64,000 nt of DNA from Levilactobacillus lanxiensis (GTDB taxonomy: Bacteria; Bacillota; Bacilli; Lactobacillales; Lactobacillaceae), in assembly GCF_016861655.1 (NCBI RefSeq), contig NZ_BOLN01000004.1, positions 207,683-271,682 of the forward strand. The letters run 5' to 3'. A model generated the notes under the pieces. The model did not search any database and was not told where the DNA came from. It saw only the letters and a program-made list of their open reading frames with translations. Shown here piece after piece: positions 46,005-54,335 of this stretch (its first letter is position 1; each line of letters starts with the position of its first letter). The position numbers and the translations under genes are program-made.

Positions 46005-46826
46005 TTAATCGGTAAATAATTGATTGTCCATGATGACTAGGTCGAGATGTTTTTCTGTTTGCTGGTTTTCCGGTGGTAATTCGTGATAGTCGCCGTATAG
46101 CCGCGTTAAAATCGTATCATATTGCGACGGCGCCTGAACAGTTAACTGCTCAAATGGCACGGGGGTTAGGTCAGTTAGTTCCGCAACGCTGTAGATTTCC
46201 TTGTCATAAGCGTACTGGGACGCTAAATTTTTGACTTGAGGGAGCGTCTCGTCGTCTTGGTACTGGGTCATGACGGCTTCGCGTTGTGCCTTCAATTCAT
46301 TGACCGCGGTGACCTGCTCAGGCTTGAGCGGGCTTTGAAGCTTGCGGAGGGGATTGTCCACCAGGTGGTAGCGCAACTGTAGGAGAATCCGCGTATTGAG
46401 TAGCTGAAACTTCCCGAGCTGTTCACGTTGGGCGGTAATATCCGTGGGGATTCGATCTAATGGGAAAATGTCGATGAAAATCCCCTTCCGCGCGTTGTTC
46501 ACGTTGCGTTTTTCTTCAATATAGGTGTTGCGGTCCAGGAGCTTGGCGTAACTCAGCGCGTAATTTTCATCGCTAGTGGGCGTCTGCAGAAAGTAATGGC
46601 TACCAGCAAGCAGGTCGGGCGCGGCGGCCAAGAATCGGTCATAGTCGGCACGAAGCAGGCCAACGTCCACGTCGTCGTCCCAGGGAATGAACCCCTGATG
46701 GCGAATCGCGCCGAGAAGTGAGCCCCCCATTAAAAAGTAGGGGAGGTCTAGTTGCTGGCACAAATGAGCAAACTGAGCAAGATTTCCCAGCTCAACTTGG
46801 TGAATGCGTTCGATTAAACTCGGCAT
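46005..46826 (-). CDS. LicD-family phosphotransferase
   Basis: A 273-residue LicD/FKTN-type enzyme that adds phosphocholine or a similar phospho-group to surface glycans or teichoic acids. The nucleotidyltransferase-fold signature is clear: LMGGSLLGAIRHQGFIPWDD followed by DVDVGLLRADYDRF, and KGIFIDIFPLD. The start is ATG 46826 (MPSLIERIHQ) with AAAGGAA upstream; a longer frame to 47081 only reads through repeat L3. Monocistronic; acceptor unknown. Confidence 0.87.
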   Translation of the reverse strand: MPSLIERIHQVELGNLAQFAHLCQQLDLPYFLMGGSLLGAIRHQGFIPWDDDVDVGLLRADYDRFLAAAPDLLAGSHYFLQTPTSDENYALSYAKLLDRNTYIEEKRNVNNARKGIFIDIFPLDRIPTDITAQREQLGKFQLLNTRILLQLRYHLVDNPLRKLQSPLKPEQVTAVNELKAQREAVMTQYQDDETLPQVKNLASQYAYDKEIYSVAELTDLTPVPFEQLTVQAPSQYDTILTRLYGDYHELPPENQQTEKHLDLVIMDNQLFTD

Positions 46827-46960
46827 AGGCAATTCCTTTCTGGCGCTGAAATAGATTCGGGTGACAAAACTGAAAACAGTTGATAATTGTGGACACGGTG
46901 ATAAGTTATTGTTGCGTTGATGCTGACTATCGGCCAGATTGCCAAAACGACGCAGACCTC

Positions 46961-47242
46961 GGACTAAACTAGTGTCGGCCGTAGGGCTGGTGAAAGTGTG
47001 GCAAGCGGTGGTCGATGTGAGTGACCAGAGGCGGGTCAAAATGCCCGGCTGTGTCGATGGCCTTGGCTGGGGTATTCTCACAGCCTAGCCCATGGGACAA
47101 CCTTTGAGACCGATTTCCAGGCTCAAAGTTGAGGTGGAAGCCCGCCCTTTGGCTGGAACCGACCCCACAGCAGGGCGTTTTGAACCCGCCGCCGGGAACG
47201 GACAGCATCACCGCGGTCCGACTCATTTTCACTAACCAGCCC
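46961..47242 (-). repeat. Structured intergenic repeat, long form, copy L3
   Basis: Reverse orientation. Left arm GGGCTGGTGAAAG (46984) and right arm TTTCACTAACCAGCCC (47227-47242) form the inverted ends. Inside are GTGACCAGAGGCGGG, GCTGTGTCGATGGCC, the arm GGCTG/CAGCC, CTTTGAGACC/GGCTCAAAG, GGCTGGAACC and GCCGCCGGGAACGG. The right outer end is cut off by the stop of the adjoining lipoprotein gene. Confidence 0.85.
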
Positions 47243-47248
47243 GAAACC

Positions 47249-47845
47249 CTAGTTCACCGGGTAAGTGCTGGTGTGGACGGTCTGACCATGCGTATCCTTG
47301 AACGTCACCGTAATGTTCTGACTGCCCTTAGGCTCAAACATCGCCAGACCACTGACCGACTGCCCGGCCTTGACCGGCATCACGGTGCGGTTCAACTTGT
47401 TGTTATCAGTGGTCTGACTGGTGGTGAAGGCTAGGTTGCCAGTACCCAGCTTATGGCCATTTTGCTTGGCGCTCACGGCATCTTGCCAGAGGTCACTCGG
47501 GATAATGGATGTGTTCTGGTGGTTCGTTACGGTATAATAAATAACAAATAGGTTGCGATTGGCCGTTGCACTGGCCGTGATCTTAGAGCCAGTCAGCTTG
47601 AACGCCACGTTTTTAATCGTAAAGGTCTGATTGCTAAACGTGGCCGTCTTGGCAACGCTAGCCGTACTACTGGAGCTGGCCGATGACTTGGCGTGACTGG
47701 ATTGTGCTGACGATGACTGACTCGACCGACTGCTGGCGGGTTCCTGCTGACTGGATGGCGTTTTGGCCGCGGACTTGTTACCGGCACCGCATCCTGCCAG
47801 CAACAAGACACTCCCCAACACGGCGATTAATTTGACGTGTGACAT
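47249..47845 (-). CDS. DUF5067-type lipoprotein
   Basis: A 198-residue lipoprotein: signal peptide with lipobox LLAGC (Cys about 19), a long Ser/Ala/Gln-rich linker (about 25-65) and a C-terminal DUF5067-like domain (about 68-198; NLFVIYYTVTNHQNTSIIPS, WQDAVSAKQNGHKL, VKAGQSVSGLAMFEP). Such Ig-like domains resemble DUF4352 in accessory lipoproteins; function unknown. Its stop lies 7 bases from the end of repeat L3. Confidence 0.8.
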   Translation of the reverse strand: MSHVKLIAVLGSVLLLAGCGAGNKSAAKTPSSQQEPASSRSSQSSSAQSSHAKSSASSSSTASVAKTATFSNQTFTIKNVAFKLTGSKITASATANRNLFVIYYTVTNHQNTSIIPSDLWQDAVSAKQNGHKLGTGNLAFTTSQTTDNNKLNRTVMPVKAGQSVSGLAMFEPKGSQNITVTFKDTHGQTVHTSTYPVN

Positions 47846-48033
47846 GGAAACTTCCCCCTCGAAAGTGAAAAATTAGAACTGTGGTGGCTCGCCAATGAAA
47901 ACGGGGAGTCGCTACCTTCATTTTAGCATAGGACGGGGCGGACAACCGCCTAATTGGGTAGGAAAAAGCTGGTATTTGCCGGGCGTAAATGCTAAGATAA
48001 AAATCGTATTTTGAGAAATGTAGGTGGGTAATC

Positions 48034-48477
48034 ATGGCTGAGCAAGAAGAGCCTTTGTTAGACGCATTTATCGACGTCTACATGAATTCGCTGAAGTATT
48101 TAGATGAGTTTGTTTCCGAACCAGCTAAGGCGTTTCATTTGTCATTTGAACAGTATTTGATTTTGCGAGAAATCACGCGCAACGAGAACGTCACGTTGAT
48201 GGACATTGCCAGCAAGCGGCAGGTCACGCGCAGCGCCATTTCTCGTCAGATCAAGGTCCTGTTAAAACAGGGTTACCTGCAACAGCAGCCGGATGAAAAT
48301 GACCGGCGGCGGCTGTATCTCTTGGCGACGCCAGCTGGCACTAAAGCTGAACAGGCAATCCGGCAACGTATCAACCACCGTTTTCAGGGGTGGGTCGACG
48401 TTTACGGTGATGAGCGGGCTCACGAAATCTTGAACTTTATTCGAGATTTCAGTCAGGTTACCCGCATGAAGAAGTAA
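48034..48477 (+). CDS. MarR-family transcriptional regulator
   Basis: A 147-residue winged-helix regulator. The DNA-binding part is NVTLMDIASKRQVTRSAISR followed by the wing DENDRRRLYLLATPAG. It contains no cysteine, so it is not an OhrR-type thiol sensor despite the OsmC gene close by. Divergent from the DUF5067 lipoprotein over about 190 bases. A small gene follows in the same direction. Confidence 0.88.
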   Translation: MAEQEEPLLDAFIDVYMNSLKYLDEFVSEPAKAFHLSFEQYLILREITRNENVTLMDIASKRQVTRSAISRQIKVLLKQGYLQQQPDENDRRRLYLLATPAGTKAEQAIRQRINHRFQGWVDVYGDERAHEILNFIRDFSQVTRMKK

Positions 48478-48538
48478 GTGAACGTCTTGGGACGTTTGAC
48501 CACCGGAGAATTTGCGATGGAGAAGGAGAATGGAGCCA

Positions 48539-48712
48539 ATGAGCAAAAAGCGCATGAGTACTGAGGAAGAGAAGCGCTGGCGCAAGATTGTCTTCATGGA
48601 TGATGACCACGATGCCAAGCGGTCGCCACGCCAATCACGGTCGTATGTGTACGGGGAACCCGTGAAACGATCATGGTGGGACCGGCTGACCCGGCATCTG
48701 GGCCGGCGCTAA
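48539..48712 (+). CDS. Small charged protein, 57 residues
   Basis: A short, strongly charged soluble protein (MSKKRMSTEEEKRWRKIVF start, WWDRLTRHLGRR end). AAGGAG (48523-48528) lies 10 bases before ATG 48539; ATG 48530 and TTG 48512 are in frame but less well placed. It probably shares the MarR transcript and ends just before a strong terminator. No family recognised. Confidence 0.6.
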   Translation: MSKKRMSTEEEKRWRKIVFMDDDHDAKRSPRQSRSYVYGEPVKRSWWDRLTRHLGRR

Positions 48713-48717
48713 TTAAA

Positions 48718-48772
48718 AATGGACCACACGCTCCCGACAAATATTGTCAGGGCGAGTGGTCCATTTTTTTGA
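48718..48772. terminator. Bidirectional terminator
   Basis: AATGGACCACACGCTCCCGACAA pairs with TTGTCAGGGCGAGTGGTCCATT in two arms of up to 20 bases, flanked by a T run on the plus side and AATTAAAAA on the minus side. Confidence 0.9.
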
Positions 48773-48776
48773 CGGA

Positions 48777-49226
48777 TTAATCCACAACCGCCTCAACGGG
48801 TGAGAATTCTTTTACCAGTTCAACACGCACGTTATCACTGCCATTCAGGAGCTTGGCAACAGGACAACGGCGTTCGGCGAGGTCTGCCATGGCCTCGGCT
48901 GTGGCCTGGTCAACACCGGGAATCCGAATCTGGGCGGTCACGTAGAATTGGAGGCCGCGGGTGTCACGCGCCATTTCCACAATGGTGTGGACTTGTGACG
49001 TGTGGGGAATCCCTTTACGTTTCTCAATGGCTTCCAACGTGGCGTTCAAACAGGTACTCAGGGCCAGCCCAACAAATTGTTCGGGGTTCGCGCCCGGCTG
49101 GTCGGAGAGCGGATCAGTGGTTAAAACGTCCAGTCCACCCGGCACGTAGGAGTGGCTTTCGAGCCCATCGTCGTTGATGGCAACGGTCCGGTAGCGGGGT
49201 GGGAATTTTTTACGGTCAATGGCCAA
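48777..49226 (-). CDS. OsmC/Ohr-family peroxiredoxin-like protein
   Basis: A 149-residue OsmC-family protein. The two redox cysteines are in LALSTCLNATLE and AERRCPVAKLL, as in organic-hydroperoxide reductases. Start ATG 49226 follows AGAAGGTAA. Monocistronic. Substrate class (Ohr or general OsmC) cannot be fixed from sequence. Confidence 0.88.
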   Translation of the reverse strand: MAIDRKKFPPRYRTVAINDDGLESHSYVPGGLDVLTTDPLSDQPGANPEQFVGLALSTCLNATLEAIEKRKGIPHTSQVHTIVEMARDTRGLQFYVTAQIRIPGVDQATAEAMADLAERRCPVAKLLNGSDNVRVELVKEFSPVEAVVD

Positions 49227-49615
49227 AAAGAATTACCTTCTTTCGTCTAGTCTACCCCTAGATTACGCCGATTGAGACTAAAAAACAACGGAAACGCCAC
49301 GTAAGTGTAAGGGCTTTCCTAATGGCTAAACCAATGACGGTTAAGCCATTAAACAATTACGGCAAGTCAAGGTGGGACAAGCGTTCAACCGTTTGCACGT
49401 GACAACCATACCAATTATAGATTAAATGGTCTGAAATGCGGATTGTCATGAAAGTAAACGTTAGGCAAAAGCCCGCTAATCCGGGGAAAGTACGTAAACG
49501 GTTTTATGTAAAAGTTTTGTAATAATTGCGTAACGGGGGTAGACCACACCGAATTTTATGTTTATAATGTAGTCATTAAGTAGCAGACACTGGCGAACAG
49601 TTTGGGGGGAGCCAA
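49227..49615. other. Gene-free region with a perfect hairpin and a -10 box
   Basis: No open frame was recognised. TAATGGCTAAACC and GGTTAAGCCATTA (about 49320-49352) form a stem without a following T run, so not a terminator. TATAAT at 49563-49568 probably drives the next small gene. The segment from about 49450 to 49530 (GGCAAAAGCCCGC, CCGGGG, ACGTAAACGG) looks structured but matches no riboswitch I know. Confidence 0.4.
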
Positions 49616-49795
49616 ATGTTAAACGAACAGCTATTAGATGAACGCAAGAAGTTCCAGATGATTACCTGGCGCGCGAAACAGCATGGTGCCGAGGTGGTCG
49701 AGAAGAAAATGATGCAACAGTTTGCGGCAACCGTGGCAGAACAAAAAGCCATTGTTGCGGCGGCCCAACGGCGTGAGACGTCCGCAGTTAGTTAG
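49616..49795 (+). CDS. Small helical protein, 59 residues
   Basis: GGGGGGAG (49604-49611) precedes ATG 49616. The product (MLNEQLLDERKKFQMITW start; QRRETSAVS end) is highly helical and charged with Gln/Ala-rich stretches, and has no membrane segment. No family recognised. A membrane microprotein gene follows 79 bases later. Confidence 0.6.
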   Translation: MLNEQLLDERKKFQMITWRAKQHGAEVVEKKMMQQFAATVAEQKAIVAAAQRRETSAVS

Positions 49796-49874
49796 GTAAC
49801 TGGGGCTACCAAACCCTTTTTGACTGGGTACACGGTGATTCGTGGTACGCTGTGACGAATTAGGGGGCTAGAAG

Positions 49875-49991
49875 ATGAAACGTCCAATGATGTATTATGT
49901 TTATTACCTGAGTGGATGGTTGTTCATCGGCATCATGGCGGACGTGATCTACCACATGATTATGTTGTGGATTACGGCTAGCAATATGTAA
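49875..49991 (+). CDS. Single-helix membrane microprotein, 38 residues
   Basis: GGGGGCTAGAAG precedes ATG 49875. The product begins MKRPMMYYVYYLSGWLFIG and continues hydrophobic to ITASNM, one membrane helix with a short basic N terminus. It is followed by a strong terminator. The size and form fit stress or regulatory microproteins; function unknown. Confidence 0.6.
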   Translation: MKRPMMYYVYYLSGWLFIGIMADVIYHMIMLWITASNM

Positions 49992-50010
49992 GTTGATACG
50001 ATAAATGCTA

Positions 50011-50052
50011 AGAAGACCAAGCCTGGTTTTATAGGCTTGGTCTTTTTTTGAA
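50011..50052 (+). terminator. Rho-independent terminator after the microprotein genes
   Basis: AAGACCAAGCCTG and TAGGCTTGGTCTT pair around GTTTTA, followed by TTTTT. Confidence 0.93.
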
Positions 50053-50059
50053 ATTTTAG

Positions 50060-50199
50060 GTAATAAAAAAGCTAGTTACGTCGGACGCAACCAGCAGAAT
50101 AGAAGTATGTGTACGGCTTCAACGGTGTTAATAATGGCTAAATGTCAATTAACTCCTCCAACGATTGAAGTCCCGTGGCAGGCTCTCACCTGAATATGT
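50060..50199 (-). ncRNA. Candidate small RNA, about 140 nt
   Basis: On the minus strand a consensus promoter (50206-50234) and a strong terminator (GCTGGTTGCG/CGTAACTAGC with G-U pairs, then TTTTTT, about 50063-50093) enclose a stretch with no ATG and no plausible frame. The predicted RNA has CAGG/CCTG and CTTCAA/TTGAAG pairings and an exposed GGAGGAG. It begins about 55 bases after the DUF1304 stop on the same strand. I recognise no named RNA family. Confidence 0.6.
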
Positions 50200-50205
50200 A
50201 CTCTT

Positions 50206-50234
50206 ATTATAACGTTGCCGCGGGGGTCTGTAAA
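50206..50234 (-). promoter_or_regulatory. Promoter of the candidate minus-strand small RNA
   Basis: Minus strand: TTTACA (50234-50229), 17 bases, TATAAT (50211-50206). Confidence 0.75.
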
Positions 50235-50254
50235 CCTCAAATTTAAAGATTCAC

Positions 50255-50626
50255 TTAAAGGAATTGTGTTAGTAAAACGAGAAACGTCACTAATGCCGGC
50301 ATTCCTTGGAGCCAAAAAATCGACTTTTTAACGGTTAGGCTCCCATAAATAGCAACTATCACAATGTAGACCAGTAACAGGGCCGTCGTAATCAACCGGG
50401 GTTGGCCGGTGAGCACCCATTGACTGACGAGGAGGACGACTGCCAACATGCCATTGTAGATACCCATATTGCCGAGGGCTGCTTTGGCTGGGGCCTGGTT
50501 GACGAAGCTCAGGGGCATGTCGAATAGCTTGGCTTGTTGTTCAGGTTTACCAAAGATTTCCAAGCCCATAATTACGAGATGTTCAACCGCGACAAAATAA
50601 ATTAAGAATGTTAAAATTATAATCAT
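50255..50626 (-). CDS. DUF1304 family membrane protein
   Basis: A 123-residue protein with four membrane helices and the DUF1304 pattern EHLVIMGLEIFGKPEQQAKLF and NMGIYNGMLA. Function unknown in the family. GAAGGCAATT precedes ATG 50626. No terminator of its own before the small-RNA promoter. Confidence 0.85.
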   Translation of the reverse strand: MIIILTFLIYFVAVEHLVIMGLEIFGKPEQQAKLFDMPLSFVNQAPAKAALGNMGIYNGMLAVVLLVSQWVLTGQPRLITTALLLVYIVIVAIYGSLTVKKSIFWLQGMPALVTFLVLLTQFL

Positions 50627-50842
50627 TATAATTGCCTTCTTCTATCTGAGTTAGTATAGTGGTAATGGATAACGGTGTGGGTAATCATCCATTCAGATCA
50701 AAAACATTTGCAACTTTAAGCTAATTTTTAGTTTGGCGTGTAGAATAGTTAAGTGAGGATAAATTTACCAGGACACCTGGGTCATTCACGGGGAGAATGG
50801 CGTCACACCAAGACTTTTGAAATTATGAATGGAGGAATTCCC

Positions 50843-51337
50843 ATGAGACTCCTAGACTTAAGTGGACAACAATTCGGCAGACTGACGGTTATTCGTCGTG
50901 ACGGCACGGCCAAGAATGGTAACGCGACGTGGCTGTGTAAATGTAACTGTGGCAACCTGGTCACAGTTGATAGTTATCGGTTACGGCACGGGATTACCGT
51001 GAGCTGTGGGTGTTACCGGCGAGATGTTAGTAAAGACCGGCTCACCAAGGATCCCCGGACCCGTAAGCAAATTGGTAACGCCATGAACCTGCCATTAGTG
51101 AATGGTAGCAACGTTGCGGCGTTGACAAAGATTAGCTCCCGGAACATTTCCGGCGTTATCGGCGTCAGCTTCGACAAGCGTTCTGGCAAATGGGCTGCAC
51201 GTCTATTCTACCATGGCCGTTACATTTTAAACCAGACTTTTACCGACTTTTATGATGCTGTTGATGCCCGGAAACAGGCTGAGAAACAGTTGGCTAAAAA
51301 CGACGAATTGAAGTTAAAGACCCCCGCTGAAGGTTAA
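50843..51337 (+). CDS. AP2-domain DNA-binding protein with zinc-ribbon-like N terminus
   Basis: A 164-residue protein. The N-terminal half has paired cysteines (WLCKCNCGN and VSCGCYRR) as in the DNA-binding parts of phage and homing-endonuclease proteins; the C-terminal part (about 103-152) is an AP2-type domain (GVIGVSFDKRSGKWAARLF, then FTDFYDAVDARKQAE). No HNH nuclease motif is present. GGAGGAAT (50831-50838) fixes ATG 50843. Usually carried by mobile DNA; here it sits beside repeat copies L4 and L5 with a terminator. Confidence 0.75.
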   Translation: MRLLDLSGQQFGRLTVIRRDGTAKNGNATWLCKCNCGNLVTVDSYRLRHGITVSCGCYRRDVSKDRLTKDPRTRKQIGNAMNLPLVNGSNVAALTKISSRNISGVIGVSFDKRSGKWAARLFYHGRYILNQTFTDFYDAVDARKQAEKQLAKNDELKLKTPAEG

Positions 51338-51375
51338 ATCAGCACGCTTAACCAGCAAAGAAATAGAAGCCAAAA

Positions 51376-51410
51376 TGAGTCGTTTCCGATCAGTCGGGAA
51401 CGACTTTTTT
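51376..51410 (+). terminator. Rho-independent terminator after the AP2 gene
   Basis: GAGTCGTTTCCGA and TCGGGAACGACTT form the stem, followed by TTTT. Confidence 0.88.
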
Positions 51411-51413
51411 GGT

Positions 51414-51709
51414 GCACTAGAACCAAACCAATTGTCGCCGCCGGGCTGGCGAAGATGAGCCGCGTCGCGTCCGTTCCCGGCGGTGAGCTCAAGGGGCCCT
51501 GCTGTGGGGTCGGTTCCAGACAAAGGGCGGTCTTCCACCTCAACTTTGAGCCTGGGGAGCGGTCTCAAAGGTTGCCCCGTGGACTAGGTCGGGAAGGGAC
51601 TCCGACCAAGACCACCGACACAGCTGGTCGCCTTGGCTCACCTCTGGTTACTCCCACAACTGGCTCATCTTCACCAGCCATGTAAGTTGAAATTGGTTTA
51701 GTTCTGTGC
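51414..51709 (+). repeat. Structured intergenic repeat, long form, copy L4 (intact)
   Basis: About 296 bp, among the best long copies. Terminal inverted repeats of about 48 bp: outer GCACTAGAACCAAACCAATT pairs with the complement at 51690-51709, inner GGCTGGCGAAGATGAGCC (51444-51461) pairs with 51661-51679 with one mismatch. Internal arms: CAGAC/GTCTT, CTTTGAGCC/GGTCTCAAAG, GGTCGG/CCGACC (51587-51592 and 51602-51607). It is immediately downstream of the AP2 gene terminator. Confidence 0.87.
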
Positions 51710-51978
51710 GCTGAAAGTAGTGGTGTTATAAGGCTCTCTGGTTGTTCTACTATCGAGGGTGGAAGCTTGTCAGACTTATTTTTCTATTAGTTACTTTGTA
51801 TGTCATCGGATTATCGGAATGTCTCAGTTTTTGTTTAATTTCGTTGAAATAGTGCTAAGCATTCGCCGTTCTATTCTGTTATGATAGGGGAAATCAGACA
51901 CTATTAACTGAAATTAATTGGCTGTGGTCGAGAACATTTGTGACGCAATTTTGGACGTTACGTGACTTAAATCTGATG

Positions 51979-52207
51979 AAAAATTGGTGACAATGTTAGT
52001 GACCAGAGGTGGGTCAAGATGCCCAGCTGTGTCGGTGTTGTTAGACCGAGTGAGCTTCTCGGCCTAACAACACGGGACGACCTTGGAAACTCGCGGGTTT
52101 GGCGAGGTTTCAAGGCGAGGCGGAGGACCGCTCTTCAGGCCGTAGCCGTTCCCCACAGCATGGCATCTTGAACCCGCCGCCGGGAACGGTCAGTGTCAAC
52201 AAATTTT
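51979..52207 (-). repeat. Structured intergenic repeat, long form, copy L5
   Basis: Reverse orientation, facing L4. Ends AAAATTGGTGACAATG and CAGTGTCAACAAATTTT are inverted with a few mismatches. Internal arms are strongly diverged but still paired: GTTGTTAGACCGAG/CTCGGCCTAACAAC and CCTTGGAAACTCGC/GCGAGGTTTCAAGG, where other copies have GGCTGAG- and CTTTGAG-type stems. It ends 38 bases before fumC. Confidence 0.82.
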
Positions 52208-52244
52208 GAATTAGAGAGAGACTTTTTTGGGAGGAAATTAAACA

Positions 52245-53630
52245 ATGACCTATCGAGAAGAAGCAGATACGCTGGGCACCGTCAAAGTGCCTGCCGACGC
52301 CTTGTGGGGCGCACAAACGGAACGGAGTCGGCACAATTTTACGACCGGGCCCTTGATGCCCCTGGTGTTGATTCGGGCGTTGATTCAGCTGAAACGGGCC
52401 GCCGCGGTGGCTAACCGTGATTTAGGCGAAGTCCGCGAGGCTAAGGCTAACCTGATTATTCAGGCGGCGGACCAGTTATTGGCGTTGCCCGATGACCAGC
52501 TACAACGGGACTTTCCGCTTCATGTCTACCAAACGGGGTCGGGCACGCAGACCAACATGAACGTTAACGAGGTGCTGGCCCACCAGACAGCTAAGCTCGA
52601 CCCGACCAGTGGGGTGCTGGCCAACGATGATGTCAATCACAGCCAGAGCTCCAATGACACCTTTCCAACGGCCATGGCGATTACCGCGCGGATGGCTTTA
52701 CAGTCAGTGTTGGCGGCGACACAACATTTGATTGCCGAGCTGACGGCGAAACAAACGGCGTACTGGCAGGTCGTTAAGATTGGCCGGACCCATTTGCAAG
52801 ATGCCACGCCACTCACCTTTGGACAGGAAATCAGTGGCTGGGTCAGCATGCTGCAACACGACGTCGACTACCTCGAATCGCTCCAGGACACCCTCTTGGA
52901 ACTCCCAATCGGGGGTACGGCCGTGGGAACCGAACTGAACGCGGCACCCGGTTTTGATGTAGCGGTCGCCACGCAGTTGAGTGAAGCTTACGGGCAACCC
53001 TTTACGGCCAAGACCAACAAGTTCTTTGGGCTGGCCGCCCATTCGGGGTTGACCGTGGTGCACGGCGCGTTGAAGACACTGGCCGGCGACCTGTTGAAGA
53101 TTGCCAACGACGTCCGCTTCCTAGCGAGTGGTCCACGGGCCGGTTATGGCGAGCTGAACATTCCCGCTAACGAGCCGGGTTCATCCATTATGCCAGGCAA
53201 GGTGAACCCAACGCAGGCGGAGGCGCTGACCATGGCGGCGACGCGGGTGATGGGTAATGACGTCACGATTAGCGTGGCCGCTTCCCAGGGGAATTTTGAA
53301 ATGAACGTGTACAAGCCAGTCATCATTGCCGCCTTTTTGGAATCGACGGACCTCCTGACCGGTACGATGCAGAGCTTTGCGGACAAGCTGATTCACGGAC
53401 TGACGGTCAATCAGGCGCGGATGACTGAGCTGGTCGACCGCTCACTGATGACGGTGACGGCACTGTCGCCTCATATCGGCTACCACGCCAGTGCGGCGAT
53501 TGCCCAAACGGCGGAGCAACACGGCTGGACGCTGCGTGAGGCGGCATTGAAGTCAGGTGACGTGACCGCTGAACAATTTGATCAGTGGGTCGATCCGTTG
53601 GCCATGACGAACGTGAACCGACCAGAATAG
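52245..53630 (+). CDS. fumC: Class II fumarate hydratase
   Basis: Fumarase interconverts fumarate and malate. The 461-residue protein has all class II signatures: ALWGAQTERSRHNF, TGSGTQTNMNVNEV, SSNDTFPTAMAI (substrate binding) and the mobile loop GSSIMPGKVNPTQAEA with the catalytic Ser. GGGAGG precedes ATG 52245. Probably used in a partial citrate-cycle branch between malate and fumarate. Codon use is high-G+C. Confidence 0.97.
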   Translation: MTYREEADTLGTVKVPADALWGAQTERSRHNFTTGPLMPLVLIRALIQLKRAAAVANRDLGEVREAKANLIIQAADQLLALPDDQLQRDFPLHVYQTGSGTQTNMNVNEVLAHQTAKLDPTSGVLANDDVNHSQSSNDTFPTAMAITARMALQSVLAATQHLIAELTAKQTAYWQVVKIGRTHLQDATPLTFGQEISGWVSMLQHDVDYLESLQDTLLELPIGGTAVGTELNAAPGFDVAVATQLSEAYGQPFTAKTNKFFGLAAHSGLTVVHGALKTLAGDLLKIANDVRFLASGPRAGYGELNIPANEPGSSIMPGKVNPTQAEALTMAATRVMGNDVTISVAASQGNFEMNVYKPVIIAAFLESTDLLTGTMQSFADKLIHGLTVNQARMTELVDRSLMTVTALSPHIGYHASAAIAQTAEQHGWTLREAALKSGDVTAEQFDQWVDPLAMTNVNRPE

Positions 53631-53744
53631 AAAATGTTGAAGGGATCGTCCAAGTGGGCGGCCTTTTTTATTTTGATATTAATTAAAAAATTGCGTATGT
53701 TTTACGGAGTTAACCTCTAGAGTCAGAAAAATGGAGGAGCTCTC

Positions 53745-54335
53745 GTGAGAAATTTGAAAGTGATTGAAAACGTAATTTTTGCAATACAAGAATCCTCTGA
53801 TTTGTTTAATGCAGCGTTCTATGGTAAGGTTCGCAGTAGTCGGTTACTGATAAATCTAAAGAAGCTTTATGTTGATGACTTTAACACAGACGAATGGCGC
53901 GAACTTTCGTGGTTATACGTCAAAGCATTGAGTAGCAATCGGCAAGTCGGCACGTTCTTAGACCAATCAGTTTATGCGACGATAGGCATTCAGTTCCGGG
54001 TTAAATCGTTTAAGACGGTTCAAATCAAGTTAACTCATAACCTTAACAGACATCGATATGTGGCAAAAATCTGTAACGATTTTTTTGGTGCTAGAATTAT
54101 TGTTTCGGATGATCTGTATGACAGTGATGAATTTAGGGAATTGTTGAAGCAACTTAAAAATCAGAAAATTATTTCTCGATTCTACGTTCGCGAAGATGGT
54201 AACTATCACGCCATTCATTGTTATTTTCAAAGCAAAAATTATTATTTCCCTTGGGAACTTCAGGTTTGGCCGCAACGTAATCAGCAAAATAATTATCAGG
54301 AACACGAACGACATGAAAGGGAGCGGAATCTGTGA
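53745..54335 (+). CDS. RelA/SpoT-domain protein (possible toxic small alarmone synthetase)
   Basis: A 196-residue protein with a divergent RelA/SpoT nucleotidyltransferase domain. Aligned by eye, the catalytic landmarks are present: FRVKSFKTVQIKL (Arg, Lys of the ATP site), NDFFGARII (metal Asp), GNYHAIHCYF (Tyr/His) and WELQVWP (catalytic Glu). There is no HD hydrolase or regulatory domain. Start GTG 53745 follows GGAGGAG. It overlaps the next gene by 4 bases and is AT-rich compared with neighbours, suggesting transfer. This layout fits toxSAS toxin-antitoxin operons; an ordinary small alarmone synthetase is the alternative. Confidence 0.7.
   Translation: MRNLKVIENVIFAIQESSDLFNAAFYGKVRSSRLLINLKKLYVDDFNTDEWRELSWLYVKALSSNRQVGTFLDQSVYATIGIQFRVKSFKTVQIKLTHNLNRHRYVAKICNDFFGARIIVSDDLYDSDEFRELLKQLKNQKIISRFYVREDGNYHAIHCYFQSKNYYFPWELQVWPQRNQQNNYQEHERHERERNL

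Noticed and set aside
46827..47081. N-terminal extension of the LicD frame to 47081
   Set aside because: The extra 85 residues are encoded by repeat L3 and spacer; the LicD domain begins just after ATG 46826, which has a good ribosome site.
49227..49615. Riboswitch (c-di-AMP or c-di-GMP type) before the microprotein genes
   Set aside because: Short GGCAAAAGCC- and ACGTAAACGG-like strings are suggestive, but the conserved cores and a terminator or sequestered ribosome site are missing.
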